The notes: generated by a model from the sequence alone, not told the origin. Shown: positions 52,686 through 63,938, counted from the first letter of the stretch. The stretch: DNA of 64,000 nucleotides from Variovorax paradoxus (GCF_030815855.1 NZ_JAUSXG010000001.1:1674001-1738000), one strand, 5' to 3'. A program made the numbers and translations.

Positions 52686-55600
52686 TTAACTGGCCGGCCC
52701 CTCCACCAAGTCATCATCAATATGCGGATCCGCCGGCTGCCCCCGCAGCTTGCGCGCCGTACGCCGAATCCAGTGCTCGATGTCGTCCACATAAGTGAAC
52801 ACAGCCGGCACCACCAGCAAGCTCAGCACCGTAGAAGTAATCAGCCCGCCGATCACCGCCATCGCCATCGGCGAGCGGAAGCTCGAGTCGGCGGTACCGA
52901 TGCCCACCGCAATCGGCAACATGCCCGCGCCCATCGCCAGCGTGGTCATGATGATGGGCCGTGCGCGCTTGTGGCAGGCGTCGCGCAGGGCATCCCAGCG
53001 GCTCATGCCGTGGTCGCGGCGCGCCACGATGGCGTATTCCACCAGCAGGATCGAGTTCTTGGTCGCGACGCCCATCAGCATGATCAGCCCGATCAGCGAA
53101 GGCATCGAAAGAGCCTTCTGACCGATCAGCAGGCCCACGAACGCTCCGCCGAGTGCCAAGGGCAATGCGCAAAGAATCGTCACCGGGTGCAGGAAGTCCT
53201 TGAACAGCAGCACCAGCACGATGTAGATGCATAACACGCCCGTGAGCATCGCAAGGCCGAAGCTCGCGAACAGCTCGGTCATCACTTCCGCGTCGCCGAT
53301 CTCGGTCACGCGCACGCCGGGCGGCAGCTTCTGGATCGACGGCAGCGAGGTGACGGCGGCCTTGGCGTCGCCGAGGCCCACGCCCGAGAGCTCGATCTCG
53401 AAGTTGACGTTGCGCGAGCGGTCGTAGCGGTCGATGACTGCGGGGCCGCCTTCCATCGTCAGTGAAGCCACCTGGCTGAGCATGACCGGGCCCCGCGTGC
53501 CGGGCACCGAGAGGCGGCCGAGCAGGTCGAGATTCTTCCGCGCCGAATCCTCGAGCTTCACCACGATCGGCACCTGCCGCTGCGCGAGGTTGAGCTTGGC
53601 CAGTGCCTGGTCGTAATCGCCGAGCGTGGCGACGCGCAGCGTCTCGGCGATGGCGGAGCTTGTCACGCCCAGGTCGGCGGCGCGCGCAAAGTCGGGGCGC
53701 ACGGCAATCTCGGGGCGGATCAGGCTCGCGGTGGAGGTGATGTTGCCGAGGCCGGGCACGGTGCGCAGGTCTTTCTCGACCGCGCTGGCTGCACTGGCCA
53801 AGGCAGCAGGGTCTTCACCGGTCAGCGCAAGAATGTATTTCTCGCCCGAACCGCCAAGGCCGACGGTGCTGCGCACGCCGGGCAGCGTTTCGAGCGCGGC
53901 GCGAATCTGGTTCTCGATCACCTGCTTGCGCGGCCGGTCACCGCGGTCGTCGAGCTTGATGGTCAGCGTGGCCTTGCGCGTTTCGGGCGTGCCGAAGTTG
54001 GCGAACGGATCGCCGCCCGCGCTGCCGCCCGCCACCGTGGTGTAGACGCTCTTCACATGCTTGATCTGCATCACGCGGTTTCGCGTTTCTTCCGCGGCTG
54101 CGGTGGTCTGCGCGAGCGTGGAGCCGGGCGCGAGCGAGAGATAGATCTGCGTCTGCGAGTTGTCGTCCGGCGGAATGAAGCCGGTCTTCAGCAGCGGAAT
54201 CATTGCCAGCGAGCCGAAGAAGAAGAGGGTGGCCAGCACCATCGTCTTGAAGCGGTTGTGCGTGCTCCATTCCACCGCGCGCATGTAGGCCGTGAGCCAG
54301 CGCGGTTCCTTTTCTGCGCCGACGACCGGCTTCAGGATGTAGGCCGCCATCATGGGCGTGAGCACCCGCGCCACCACCAGCGAAGCGAACACCGCCAGCG
54401 ATGCCGTCCAGCCGAACTGCTTGAAGAACTTGCCGGCCACGCCGCTCATGAAGGCCGTGGGCAGGAACACCGCAATCAGCGTGAAAGTGGTGGCGATCAC
54501 CGCCAGGCCGATTTCGTCGGCCGCCTCCATTGCGGCCTCGTACGGCGACTTGCCCATGCGCAGGTGGCGCACGATGTTTTCCACCTCCACGATGGCATCG
54601 TCCACCAAGATCCCGACCACCAGCGAGAGCGCAAGCAGTGAGATCACGTTGACCGAAAAGCCCAGCAGGTGCATGCCGATGAAGGCCGGAATCACGGACA
54701 TGGGCAGTGCCACGGCCGAGACGAAAGTGGCGCGCCAGTCGCGCAGGAACAGCCACACCACGATCACCGCCAGAATCGCGCCCTCGTACAGCAGGTGCAG
54801 CGAGCCGTCGTACTCTTCTTCCACCGGGTCGACGAAGTTGAAGGCCTCCGTCAGCTCGATGTCGGGGCGCTGCGCGCGCAGCTCGCCCAGCGCCTTCTGG
54901 ATGGCGCGGCCCACCTCCACCTCGCTGGCGCCGCGGCTGCGGGCCACTTCGAAGCCGACCACCGGCTTGCCGTTGAGCAGCGCCGCGGCGCGCGGCTCGG
55001 CGATGGTGTCGCTGATGCGCGCCACCTGGTCGAGCCGGATGCGGCGGCCGTCCGAAAGGGCGATCTGCATGTCGGCAAGCTGGTCGGCCGACTGCACGGT
55101 GGCCAGCGTGCGCACCGGCTGCTCGCTGCCGCCCAGGTCGATGCGGCCGCCCGCGCTTTCGGTCTGCACTTGGCGCAGCTGGCGCGAGATGTCGGCCGCC
55201 GAAGCGCCCAGCGCCTGCAGCTTGGCCGGGTCGAGGTCGACGTGCACCTGGCGCGTGACGCCGCCCACGCGGTTCACCGCGCCGACGCCGGGCAGCGCGA
55301 GCAGCTTCTTGGTCACGTCGTTGTCGACGAACCAGCTCAGCGCCTCGCCATCCATGCGCGACGAGGCGATGGTGAAGGCCAGTACCGGCTGTGCCGCGAA
55401 GTCGAGCTTGGTGACCACCGGGTCGCGCACGTCGGCCGGCAGGTCGGAGCGCACGCGCTGCACCGCCGAGCGCACGTCGTCCACGGCTTCCTGCACCGGC
55501 TTTTCGAGACGGAACTCGACAATCAGCGTGGCGGCGCCGTCCTGCACCTTGGTGGTGATGTGCTTCAGGCCCTGCACCGTGGCAATGGAGTTCTCGAGCT

Positions 55601-55796
55601 TGCGCGCAACGTCGGTCTCCAGCTGCGAAGGTGCGGCGCCGGGCAGCGACGCCGAGACCGTGACGGTCGGCAGGTCGATGTCCGGAAAGTTCTGCACCTT
55701 CATGGCGTTGAACGACAGCAGCCCGCCGAAGGTGAGCAGCACGAACAGCATCACCGCCGGAATCGGGTTGCGGATGGACCATGCGGAAACATTCAT
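52686..55796 (-). CDS. RND efflux pump permease (AcrB/HAE1-like)
   Basis: A 1036-residue inner-membrane proton-driven exporter. The first helix is IRNPIPAVMLFVLLTFGGLL; the proton-relay acidic residues lie in VVGILVDDAIVEVENIVRHL (fourth helix), and further family segments are SASLPGAAPSQLETDVARKL, LTGVLCIYIVLVLLFKDF and LMGVATKNSILLVEYAIVAR. Two large periplasmic loops are present. With the downstream-translated partners it should form a tripartite drug or metabolite pump. Its start overlaps the fusion-protein stop by 4 bases. Substrate is unknown; it is closest to the HAE1 class by motif. Confidence 0.94.
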   Translation of the reverse strand: MNVSAWSIRNPIPAVMLFVLLTFGGLLSFNAMKVQNFPDIDLPTVTVSASLPGAAPSQLETDVARKLENSIATVQGLKHITTKVQDGAATLIVEFRLEKPVQEAVDDVRSAVQRVRSDLPADVRDPVVTKLDFAAQPVLAFTIASSRMDGEALSWFVDNDVTKKLLALPGVGAVNRVGGVTRQVHVDLDPAKLQALGASAADISRQLRQVQTESAGGRIDLGGSEQPVRTLATVQSADQLADMQIALSDGRRIRLDQVARISDTIAEPRAAALLNGKPVVGFEVARSRGASEVEVGRAIQKALGELRAQRPDIELTEAFNFVDPVEEEYDGSLHLLYEGAILAVIVVWLFLRDWRATFVSAVALPMSVIPAFIGMHLLGFSVNVISLLALSLVVGILVDDAIVEVENIVRHLRMGKSPYEAAMEAADEIGLAVIATTFTLIAVFLPTAFMSGVAGKFFKQFGWTASLAVFASLVVARVLTPMMAAYILKPVVGAEKEPRWLTAYMRAVEWSTHNRFKTMVLATLFFFGSLAMIPLLKTGFIPPDDNSQTQIYLSLAPGSTLAQTTAAAEETRNRVMQIKHVKSVYTTVAGGSAGGDPFANFGTPETRKATLTIKLDDRGDRPRKQVIENQIRAALETLPGVRSTVGLGGSGEKYILALTGEDPAALASAASAVEKDLRTVPGLGNITSTASLIRPEIAVRPDFARAADLGVTSSAIAETLRVATLGDYDQALAKLNLAQRQVPIVVKLEDSARKNLDLLGRLSVPGTRGPVMLSQVASLTMEGGPAVIDRYDRSRNVNFEIELSGVGLGDAKAAVTSLPSIQKLPPGVRVTEIGDAEVMTELFASFGLAMLTGVLCIYIVLVLLFKDFLHPVTILCALPLALGGAFVGLLIGQKALSMPSLIGLIMLMGVATKNSILLVEYAIVARRDHGMSRWDALRDACHKRARPIIMTTLAMGAGMLPIAVGIGTADSSFRSPMAMAVIGGLITSTVLSLLVVPAVFTYVDDIEHWIRRTARKLRGQPADPHIDDDLVEGPAS

Positions 55797-57022
55797 GGGC
55801 GTGCCTTCGTTTCGTTGGTGCCCGCGTTGCCCGCGGCGGACGATGCAGGCGCAGCGGCAGGCTGGGCTCCCGCTGCTGCCGGTGTTGAGGCCACGACACG
55901 CACCAGGTCGCCGTCGTTCAGGAAGCCGGCGCCTTGCACCACGATCTGCGCGCCCTCGGGCAGCGCGCTGGTGATTTCGACGCGTTCGCCGACGCGGCGG
56001 CCGGTCTGCACCTTGAGCTGCGCCACGCGGTTGTCGGGCAGCAGCATGAACACGTTGTTGAAGCCGTCGCGCGGAACGATGGAGGCCTGCGGCACGGTCG
56101 GCGCAGAGCTGCGTCCGAGTTCGAAGTCGCCGCGCGCGAACATGCCGGCCTTGATGCCGGTGTTCTGCTGCACGTTCGGCAGGTCGACATAGACCAGCGC
56201 CGCACGCGTTTGCGGATCGACCGTGGGCGCGATGCTGCGCACCTTGCCGCGCACCTGCGCACCGCTTGCGCTCACCACGAAGGCCGTGGTGCCCACCGCG
56301 ATGCGGCTGAGCTCGGCCGAGGTGACCTCGGCGCGCCATTCGAGCCGGCCCTGGCGGATCAGCCGGAACAATTCGGTGCCGGCGGCCACCACGCTGCCGA
56401 CCGTGGCGGTGCGCGACGAGATCACGCCGTCGTCGGGTGCCAGCACCTGCGTGTTGCGCCCGCGCACTTCCTGCGCCTTTAACACGGCCTCCGCGGCCTC
56501 CACGCGGGCCTTGGCGGTCTGCTCGGTCGTCTGGTACTGGTTGATCTGCTGCTGGCTCAATGCGCCGGTGGCCTGGAGCGTGCGCGCGCGCGCCGCATTG
56601 CCGGCCGCATCGGCTGCGGTGGCCCTGGCTTCCGCCAGCGAGGCGCGCGACTGCGCGATGTCGGCCTGCACCGTTTCGGGCGAGAAGACGGCGAGCAGCT
56701 GGCCCTTCTTCACCACGTCGCCCACGTTCACACGTACTTCGGCGAGCTTGAGGCCGCTGGATTCGGAGCCCACGCTGGCCTCCTGCCAGGCGGCCACGTT
56801 GCCGTTGGCTGCCAGCGTGAGCGTCAGCTCGGTGAGCTCGGGCTTGGCGACCGTGACCGTCAACGTCGGCCGCGGGGGCGGTGCGCCGTCTTTGCTCTTG
56901 GCGGCCGCGGGCGGGGTGCCGGGTTCGTTTGCGGGCTTGCGCGTCAGCCACACCGCCGCGGCAATGACGACGACGAGCGCCAGCAGCGCGATGACGAGGG
57001 TAGAGCGTTTGATTCTTTTCAT
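55793..57022 (-). CDS. RND efflux periplasmic adaptor (membrane fusion protein)
   Basis: A 409-residue adaptor. It has an N-terminal membrane anchor (STLVIALLALVVVIAAAVWL), a proline-rich linker, lipoyl halves (LKLAEVRVNVGDVVKKGQLL and VLAPDDGVISSRTATVGSVV), an alpha hairpin between them (SRASLAEARATAADAAGNAA to VEAAEAVLKAQEV), then beta-barrel domains. It bridges the pump and the outer-membrane channel. Its ATG at 57022 overlaps the stop of the outer membrane factor, and its stop overlaps the permease start. An Ala/Pro-rich tail closes the protein. Confidence 0.93.
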   Translation of the reverse strand: MKRIKRSTLVIALLALVVVIAAAVWLTRKPANEPGTPPAAAKSKDGAPPPRPTLTVTVAKPELTELTLTLAANGNVAAWQEASVGSESSGLKLAEVRVNVGDVVKKGQLLAVFSPETVQADIAQSRASLAEARATAADAAGNAARARTLQATGALSQQQINQYQTTEQTAKARVEAAEAVLKAQEVRGRNTQVLAPDDGVISSRTATVGSVVAAGTELFRLIRQGRLEWRAEVTSAELSRIAVGTTAFVVSASGAQVRGKVRSIAPTVDPQTRAALVYVDLPNVQQNTGIKAGMFARGDFELGRSSAPTVPQASIVPRDGFNNVFMLLPDNRVAQLKVQTGRRVGERVEITSALPEGAQIVVQGAGFLNDGDLVRVVASTPAAAGAQPAAAPASSAAGNAGTNETKARP

Positions 57023-58506
57023 GGCGACGTCGCGGCCTTGGCGGCCGGGTTGGAGGTCATTGAGAGCGATTCGGGACGGGCCCAGCCACCGCCCATCGAG
57101 CGGTAGAGCGCCACCCAGGCTTCGGTGCGCTCGCGCTGCAGCGAGACGCGCGCGGTTTGCGCCGTGAACAGCGTGCGGCGCGAATCCTCGAGTTCGAACA
57201 GGCTGGCCAAGCCGCTGCTGTAGCGGGCCTGCGTGGCGTCGAAGGAGGCCTGGTAGTTCTTCACCGCGGCGTCGGCATCGGTGGTGCGTGCATCGGTGGC
57301 GTCGAGGTTGACCAGCGCTTCCTCCACCTCGCGCACCGCCTGCCGAACGTTCGCGCGGTAGAGCGACACGGCTTCGGTGTAGCGCGCCTTGGCCGCATCG
57401 CTGTTGGCCGCGCGGGCGCCGCCGTCGAGCAGCGGCACGGTGAGCGACACCGGACCGATCGTCCACGTGTCGAGCGATTCCCGGAAGCCGCTGGTGCGGA
57501 TCTGCATGCGGCCGATGGAGCCCGAGATGCTGAGCTTGGGGTAGCGCTCGGCTTCGGCGGAACCCACGTCGGCGCTGGCCGATGCCACGCCGAGTTCGGC
57601 CGCATAGACATCGGGCCGCTGCGAGATGGCCTCTGCCGGCACGCTGGCGATGCTGCCGACCACCGGCAGCGCACGCTGCGTGGGCGAGGCGGCGAGCTTC
57701 TGTTCGAGCGTGAACTCGTCGATGCCGCTGAGCGCCACCAGCGCCTTGCGCTGCACCGCGCATTGGGCGCGTTGCTGCGTCAGACGGCCCGATGCGTCGG
57801 AGGCGCTGGCGCGTGCCAGCGCGGCATCGGCCGGCGCGGTGAAGCCGGCGCGCGCCGAAAGATCGGTAAGCCGCGCGGTTTCGCCGCGCGACTTGGCGTC
57901 GGACTCGGCCACTCGCAGTTGCTGCTGGCAGGCGCGTTCGGCGAAATAGGCGTTGGCGGTTTCGGCCGCGACGGCCACGCGCGCGTCGTGCCATTTGGCG
58001 GTGGCGCTGTTGAGCTTCTGCTCGGCCGAATCGCGGTCGGCGCGCAGGCGGCCGAACAGGTCGATCTCCCACCTGGACTGCAGGCCGGCCTGCAACGTGG
58101 TCACCGGCGCGATGGCGGTGCTGCTGCTGGAAGACGAACTCGTTGCGCCCGAGCCGAAGGACGAGCCCGAGACCCCGCGGCTCGCCGAGAGCGTGCCGTC
58201 GAGGTTGGGCAGCAGCGCCGCGCCGGCCTGCACGCGCGTGGAACGCGCCTCGGCCACGCGCGCCGCGGCGCTTGCAAGATTGGGGCTTGCGGCCTCAGCC
58301 GCTGCAATGAGTTCGACCAGCAGCGGGTCGTCGAGCTGGCGCCACCAGTCGGCCAGCGACGCGAGCGAGCCGCCGTGGGGCAGAGGCGCATGCCACTGCG
58401 CGGGGAACGGCGCCTCCACCGTGGCCGGCGGACGCGTCAGGCCGCAGCCGGCAAGGCCGAGGCTCAGCGGCAGGCAGAGGGCTGCAATCGATCGGAGTCG
58501 TCTCAT
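57019..58506 (-). CDS. Outer membrane efflux lipoprotein (NodT family)
   Basis: A 495-residue outer membrane factor. The signal MRRLRSIAALCLPLSLGLAGC gives a lipobox LAGC with acylated Cys21. Tandem OEP repeats follow (NLASAAARVAEARSTRVQAG, RWEIDLFGRLRADRDSAEQK; QRPDVYAAELGVASASADVG, SLTVPLLDGGARAANSDAAK), which form the TolC-like barrel and helical tunnel. A run of Ser at about residues 122-131 is odd but lies in a loop. It is co-translated with the adaptor and overlaps the regulator stop by 4 bases. Confidence 0.93.
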   Translation of the reverse strand: MRRLRSIAALCLPLSLGLAGCGLTRPPATVEAPFPAQWHAPLPHGGSLASLADWWRQLDDPLLVELIAAAEAASPNLASAAARVAEARSTRVQAGAALLPNLDGTLSASRGVSGSSFGSGATSSSSSSSTAIAPVTTLQAGLQSRWEIDLFGRLRADRDSAEQKLNSATAKWHDARVAVAAETANAYFAERACQQQLRVAESDAKSRGETARLTDLSARAGFTAPADAALARASASDASGRLTQQRAQCAVQRKALVALSGIDEFTLEQKLAASPTQRALPVVGSIASVPAEAISQRPDVYAAELGVASASADVGSAEAERYPKLSISGSIGRMQIRTSGFRESLDTWTIGPVSLTVPLLDGGARAANSDAAKARYTEAVSLYRANVRQAVREVEEALVNLDATDARTTDADAAVKNYQASFDATQARYSSGLASLFELEDSRRTLFTAQTARVSLQRERTEAWVALYRSMGGGWARPESLSMTSNPAAKAATSP

Positions 58507-59225
58507 GTCTTCTTTCTCCCGGAACGGGCGGATGCGGGCGCGGGCCTGGCGGCCGTCTTGCGGCGCAGGGCTTCGGCCTCGACCAGCGCAATGGCATAGC
58601 CCGTGAGGCGTTGCGCCCACGTGTCCACGCCGCGCGCCGTATTCAGCAAAGAGGGGCGTATCGCTTCGACGAGGTCCTGGCTCACGAAGAGCTGCATGGC
58701 CAGGCCGGTGATGGCGAAGGTCAGCCGATGCACATCGTCGTCGGGCCGTGCGAGGCCGAGGCGGCGGCACAGCACGCCCGCGATGGCATTGTGAGGGCCC
58801 TTGATGTCGCGCTCCAGTTCCTCGGCCCACTGGCTGGTGGGCTCGAGCATCTCGCGCATGTGCAGCTGGATGCATTGCCGCACGATCTCCCCCTGCTTGA
58901 GGGGCTCGATCATGTGCGTGAAGAAGATGTGCAGGGCTTCTTCCGTCGCCAGCTCCGGCGCTGCGTAGAGCGGGATGAAATCGCCCGCGTTGCCGCCCAT
59001 CGGTTCGCCGAAAGTGGCGGCGTACAACCCGGCCTTGTCGCCGAAGTAGTAGCTGATGGCAGAGATATTCACATCGGCCGCGCGCGCAATCTCGCGCGTC
59101 GAGGTCTTGGCATAGCCGTTGGCCGCAAAGAGGGCAAGCGCGGCGTAGAGAAGACGCTGGCGCGCTTCGACGCCATCGCTGCGCGGGGCACGGGCGGAAA
59201 GGGCTCGGAGGGCTGTGGCGCTCAT
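58503..59225 (-). CDS. TetR-family regulator (CecR/DUF1956-like) of the efflux operon
   Basis: A 240-residue TetR protein. The N-terminal helix-turn-helix is RQRLLYAALALFAANGYAKT then STREIARAADVNISAISYYF, followed by GDKAGLYAATFGEP, a pattern of the CecR (YbiH) subgroup with DUF1956 C-terminal domain (HIFFTHMIEPLKQGEIVRQC, HMREMLEPTSQWAEELERDI). It is the first gene of the pump operon, so it probably represses itself and the pump until an inducer binds. A palindrome 24-39 bases upstream of its start is the likely operator. Confidence 0.92.
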   Translation of the reverse strand: MSATALRALSARAPRSDGVEARQRLLYAALALFAANGYAKTSTREIARAADVNISAISYYFGDKAGLYAATFGEPMGGNAGDFIPLYAAPELATEEALHIFFTHMIEPLKQGEIVRQCIQLHMREMLEPTSQWAEELERDIKGPHNAIAGVLCRRLGLARPDDDVHRLTFAITGLAMQLFVSQDLVEAIRPSLLNTARGVDTWAQRLTGYAIALVEAEALRRKTAARPAPASARSGRKKT

Positions 59226-59248
59226 GCCCGCGATTAAAGCATGCAGCT

Positions 59249-59264
59249 AATCAAACGATTGATT
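59249..59264. promoter_or_regulatory. Palindromic operator between tetR and the sigma-54 activator gene
   Basis: AATCAAACGATTGATT is a perfect palindrome (AATCAA, spacer ACGA, TTGATT) in the 52-base spacer between the divergent frames. It fits a TetR-family operator for the pump regulator and lies where both promoters should be. Confidence 0.6.
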
Positions 59265-59340
59265 TACTTATCGCTGCATGAGGGCTTTCTTCGCACTGGC
59301 CGGGCAAATGTGCATTCTGGACATTTCCGCCGCCGCATTG

Positions 59341-60921
<1,581 letters not shown>

Positions 60922-60964
60922 ACCGCGCGGCCGAACAGGGCGCACGCACCCTCGGAAACCCTGA

Positions 60965-60991
60965 CTGAAATTCAAACAGTTGCCTGAAATT
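60965..60991 (+). promoter_or_regulatory. Direct repeats upstream of the sigma-54 promoter (candidate activator site)
   Basis: CTGAAATT occurs at 60965-60972 and 60984-60991, spaced 19 bases start to start, i.e. nearly two helical turns on one DNA face. At about 80-110 bases before the -24 element it is placed as an upstream activator sequence. Confidence 0.4.
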
Positions 60992-61072
60992 AATGCACAT
61001 CAAGTGTTCTAAGTTCAGTCGGTGCGGGCTATCTCCCAATGAAGAAACCTTTGTAATCAACGAGTTGGTGTG

Positions 61073-61088
61073 TGGCACGAACTGTGCA
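61073..61088 (+). promoter_or_regulatory. Sigma-54 (-24/-12) promoter
   Basis: TGGCACGAACTGTGCA has the invariant GG (61074-61075) and GC (61086-61087) exactly 12 bases apart and matches the TGGCAC-N5-TTGCA consensus with one change. Transcription would start near 61099, giving a leader of about 21 bases to the binding-protein ATG at 61120. Confidence 0.85.
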
Positions 61089-61119
61089 ATATTCAGTCAC
61101 CTATCAAAGGAGACAAAGA

Positions 61120-62307
61120 ATGAACCGTCGCCACCTCGTCGCTTTGGCCGCACTCGCTGCCTGCGCCGTCACTGCACCCGCCTGGGCCCAGTCCAACGAA
61201 ATCCGCATCGCCCATATCTACAGCAAGACCGGTCCGCTCGAGGCGTACGGCAAGCAGACGCAGACCGGCTTCACCATGGGCCTGGACTACGCCACCGGCG
61301 GCACGATGACGGTCAATGGCAAGAAGCTGGTGGTCATCGAGAAGGACGACCAGGGCAAGCCCGACCTCGGCAAGTCGCTGCTGGCTGCCGCCTACTCGGA
61401 TGACAAGGCCGCGCTCGCGGTGGGCCCCACGGCCTCGGGCGTGGCGCTCGCCATGCTGCCGGTGGCCGAGGAGTACAAGAAGATCCTGATCGTGGAGCCC
61501 GCGGTGGCCGATTCGATCACCGGCGACAAGTGGAACAAGTACATCTTCCGCACCGGCCGCAATTCGAGCCAGGACGCGATCTCCAACGCGGTGGCGATCG
61601 ACAAGGCCGGCGTGACCGTGGCCACGCTCGCACAGGACAACGCCTTCGGCCGCGACGGCGTGAAGGCTTTCGGCGCGGCGCTCAAGAAGGCGAAGCTGGT
61701 GCATGAGGAATATCTCCCGCCCGCCACCACCGACTTCACGGCCGGCGCGCAGCGCCTGATCGACAAGCTGAAAGACCAGCCGGGCCGCAAGATCATCTGG
61801 ATCGTCTGGGCCGGTGCGGGCAACCCGTTCAAGATCGTCGATCTCGACCTCAAGCGCTACAACATCGAGATTGCCACCGGTGGCAACATCCTGCCGGCGA
61901 TGGCGGCCTACAAGAACCTGCCGGGCATGGAAGGCGCGGCGTACTACTACTTCGGCATTCCGAAGAATCCTGTGAACGAAGCGCTGGTGTCGGCGCACTA
62001 CAAGGAGTTCAAGACGCCGCCGGACTTCTTCACGGCCGGCGGTTTCTCGGCCGCCATGGCAGTGGTCACGGCGCTCAAGAAGACGGGCGGCGACACCGGC
62101 ACCAACAAGCTCATCGGCGCCATGGAAGGCATGAGCTTCGACACGCCCAAGGGCAAGATGACCTTCCGCAAGGAAGACCATCAGGCGATGCAGTCGATGT
62201 ACCACTTCAAGATCAAGGCCGACCCGGCGTTTGCGTGGGGCGTGCCCGAGCTGGTGCGCGAGATCAAGCCTGAAGAGATGGACGTCCCGATCAAGAACAA
62301 GCGCTGA
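61120..62307 (+). CDS. ABC transporter substrate-binding protein, branched-chain amino acid type
   Basis: A 395-residue periplasmic binding protein of the LivJ/Peripla_BP_6 type. The signal peptide is RRHLVALAALAACAVTAPAW with cleavage near WAQS. The mature protein opens IRIAHIYSKTGPLEAYGKQT and has VVIEKDDQGKPDLGKSLLAA and ALAVGPTASGVALAML. The class binds amino acids, but also aromatic acids, amides or short organic acids. No permease or ATPase gene follows; the next gene encodes a secreted depolymerase. The ribosome site AAAGGAG is strong. Its promoter is sigma-54 type, so control by the upstream activator is expected. Confidence 0.92.
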   Translation: MNRRHLVALAALAACAVTAPAWAQSNEIRIAHIYSKTGPLEAYGKQTQTGFTMGLDYATGGTMTVNGKKLVVIEKDDQGKPDLGKSLLAAAYSDDKAALAVGPTASGVALAMLPVAEEYKKILIVEPAVADSITGDKWNKYIFRTGRNSSQDAISNAVAIDKAGVTVATLAQDNAFGRDGVKAFGAALKKAKLVHEEYLPPATTDFTAGAQRLIDKLKDQPGRKIIWIVWAGAGNPFKIVDLDLKRYNIEIATGGNILPAMAAYKNLPGMEGAAYYYFGIPKNPVNEALVSAHYKEFKTPPDFFTAGGFSAAMAVVTALKKTGGDTGTNKLIGAMEGMSFDTPKGKMTFRKEDHQAMQSMYHFKIKADPAFAWGVPELVREIKPEEMDVPIKNKR

Positions 62308-62480
62308 TCGGTAGCCCGGCACCTGGTACCCGCGGCCCTTGGCCGCACTCTCTTCGCCCCGGATGGCCTCCGGGCGAAGCGCCAGCCTGCGCCTTCGTGG
62401 CGCGGGCGCGGCGCAAGCAACGGCCGATTCGTCAGCAATCAAGCAAGCGTTCGACACACCTACAACAGAAGGAGACAGCG

Positions 62481-63938
62481 ATGGCAGCGATGCGATGGAA
62501 CTGGAAGGGATTGGCCGCGGCGGCGGCAATGGCGTTTGGCGCGCATGCCTGCACGGCAACCGCGGCAGTGCCGCTGCCGTCTCTCGGCGCCAACCCGGCG
62601 GAGGTGAGCGTGTCCGGCCTCTCGGCCGGCGGCTTCATGGCCGTGCAATTGCACGTGGCCTATTCGGCCACCTTCAAGCGCGGCGCGGGCGTGGTCGCCG
62701 GCGGGCCGTACTACTGCGCCGAAGGCTCGGTGCTCAACGCCACCGGGCGCTGCATGGCGCACGGCAGCAGCATTCCGGTGTCGTCGCTAGTGAGTACCAC
62801 CAACAGCTGGGCCGCCAGCGGCGCGATCGACCCGGTGTCGAACATGACGGGCTCCAAGGTGTACCTGTTCTCCGGCACCTCGGACAACACCGTCAAGCAG
62901 GCAGTGATGGACGACCTGAAGACCTACTACCAGAGCTTCGTGCCCGCGGCCAACACCGTCTACAAGAACAACATCGGAGCGGGCCATGCGATGGTCACCG
63001 ACGACTACGGCGGTGCCTGCAGCACCACCGCCGCGCCCTACATCAACAATTGCGGCTTCGATCTTGCGGGCGAGATCCTGACACATCTCTACGGCCCGCT
63101 GAACCCGCGCAACAACGGCACGCTGGGCGGCACCTTCACCGAGTTCAACCAGTCGGAATTCGTCACCGGCCACGGCGTGGCTGCGACCGGCTGGATCTAC
63201 GTGCCGCAGGCCTGCACCACGGCCTCGTGCCGCGTACACATGGTGCTGCATGGCTGCAAGCAGAACTACACCGACGTCTCGGATCAGTACGTGCGCAAGA
63301 CGGGCTACAACCGTTGGGCCGACACCAACAACATCGTGCTGATCTACCCGCAGACCAGCACCGCAGCCACCAACAGCTGCTGGGACTGGTGGGGCTACGA
63401 CAACGCAAACTACGCAAAGAAGTCGGGCCCGCAGATGGCGGCGCTCAAGGCCATGGTCGACCGCGTGACCGGCTCCGGCGGCGGCTCGTCGCTGCCTGCG
63501 CCCACCGGCGTCGGCACTTCGGGCGCGACCGGCAGCAGCATGGTGATCGGCTGGGCCGGCGTCTCGGGTGCGAGCGGCTACAACGTCTACCGCGGCGGCA
63601 GCAAGGTCAACGCTGCACCCGTGGCCGGCACCAACTACACCGACACCGGACTGGCGGCCTCCACCACCTACAGCTGGACCGTGGCGGCTCTGGACGCGAG
63701 CAACGCGCAGGGCACGATGTCGGCCGCGGCCACGGGCACCACCCTGGCTGGCAGCGGTGGCGGCGGCACCTGCTACACCGCCAGCAACTATGCGCACACC
63801 GTGGCCGGGCGCGCCTACGCGCTGTATGGCCTGACCTATGCCTACGGTTCGGCGCAGGCCATGGGGCTGTGGAACATCTACGTCACCACGACGCTGAAGC
63901 AGACCGGGCCCAACTACTACGTGATCGGCACCTGCTGA
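62481..63938 (+). CDS. Secreted poly(hydroxyalkanoate) depolymerase with fibronectin III domain
   Basis: A 485-residue secreted esterase. The signal peptide occupies residues 1-29 (LAAAAAMAFGAHACTATAAV). The catalytic domain has the lipase box SGLSAGGF with Ser48 as nucleophile, near the N terminus as in type 2 PHB depolymerases, and the oxyanion-type HMVLHGCKQNY. A fibronectin type III linker (about residues 334-420, LPAPTGVGTSGATGSS to AAATGTT) and a C-terminal Cys-bounded domain (CYTASNYAHTVAGRAYALYG to GTC) for polymer binding follow. It would degrade extracellular short-chain PHA. It has its own GGAG ribosome site and lies 173 bases after the binding protein. Confidence 0.9.
   Translation: MAAMRWNWKGLAAAAAMAFGAHACTATAAVPLPSLGANPAEVSVSGLSAGGFMAVQLHVAYSATFKRGAGVVAGGPYYCAEGSVLNATGRCMAHGSSIPVSSLVSTTNSWAASGAIDPVSNMTGSKVYLFSGTSDNTVKQAVMDDLKTYYQSFVPAANTVYKNNIGAGHAMVTDDYGGACSTTAAPYINNCGFDLAGEILTHLYGPLNPRNNGTLGGTFTEFNQSEFVTGHGVAATGWIYVPQACTTASCRVHMVLHGCKQNYTDVSDQYVRKTGYNRWADTNNIVLIYPQTSTAATNSCWDWWGYDNANYAKKSGPQMAALKAMVDRVTGSGGGSSLPAPTGVGTSGATGSSMVIGWAGVSGASGYNVYRGGSKVNAAPVAGTNYTDTGLAASTTYSWTVAALDASNAQGTMSAAATGTTLAGSGGGGTCYTASNYAHTVAGRAYALYGLTYAYGSAQAMGLWNIYVTTTLKQTGPNYYVIGTC

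Noticed and set aside
59280..59310. A TGGC...TGCA pair near the activator gene as a second sigma-54 promoter
   Set aside because: Spacing between GG and GC is 14 rather than the strict 12 bases.
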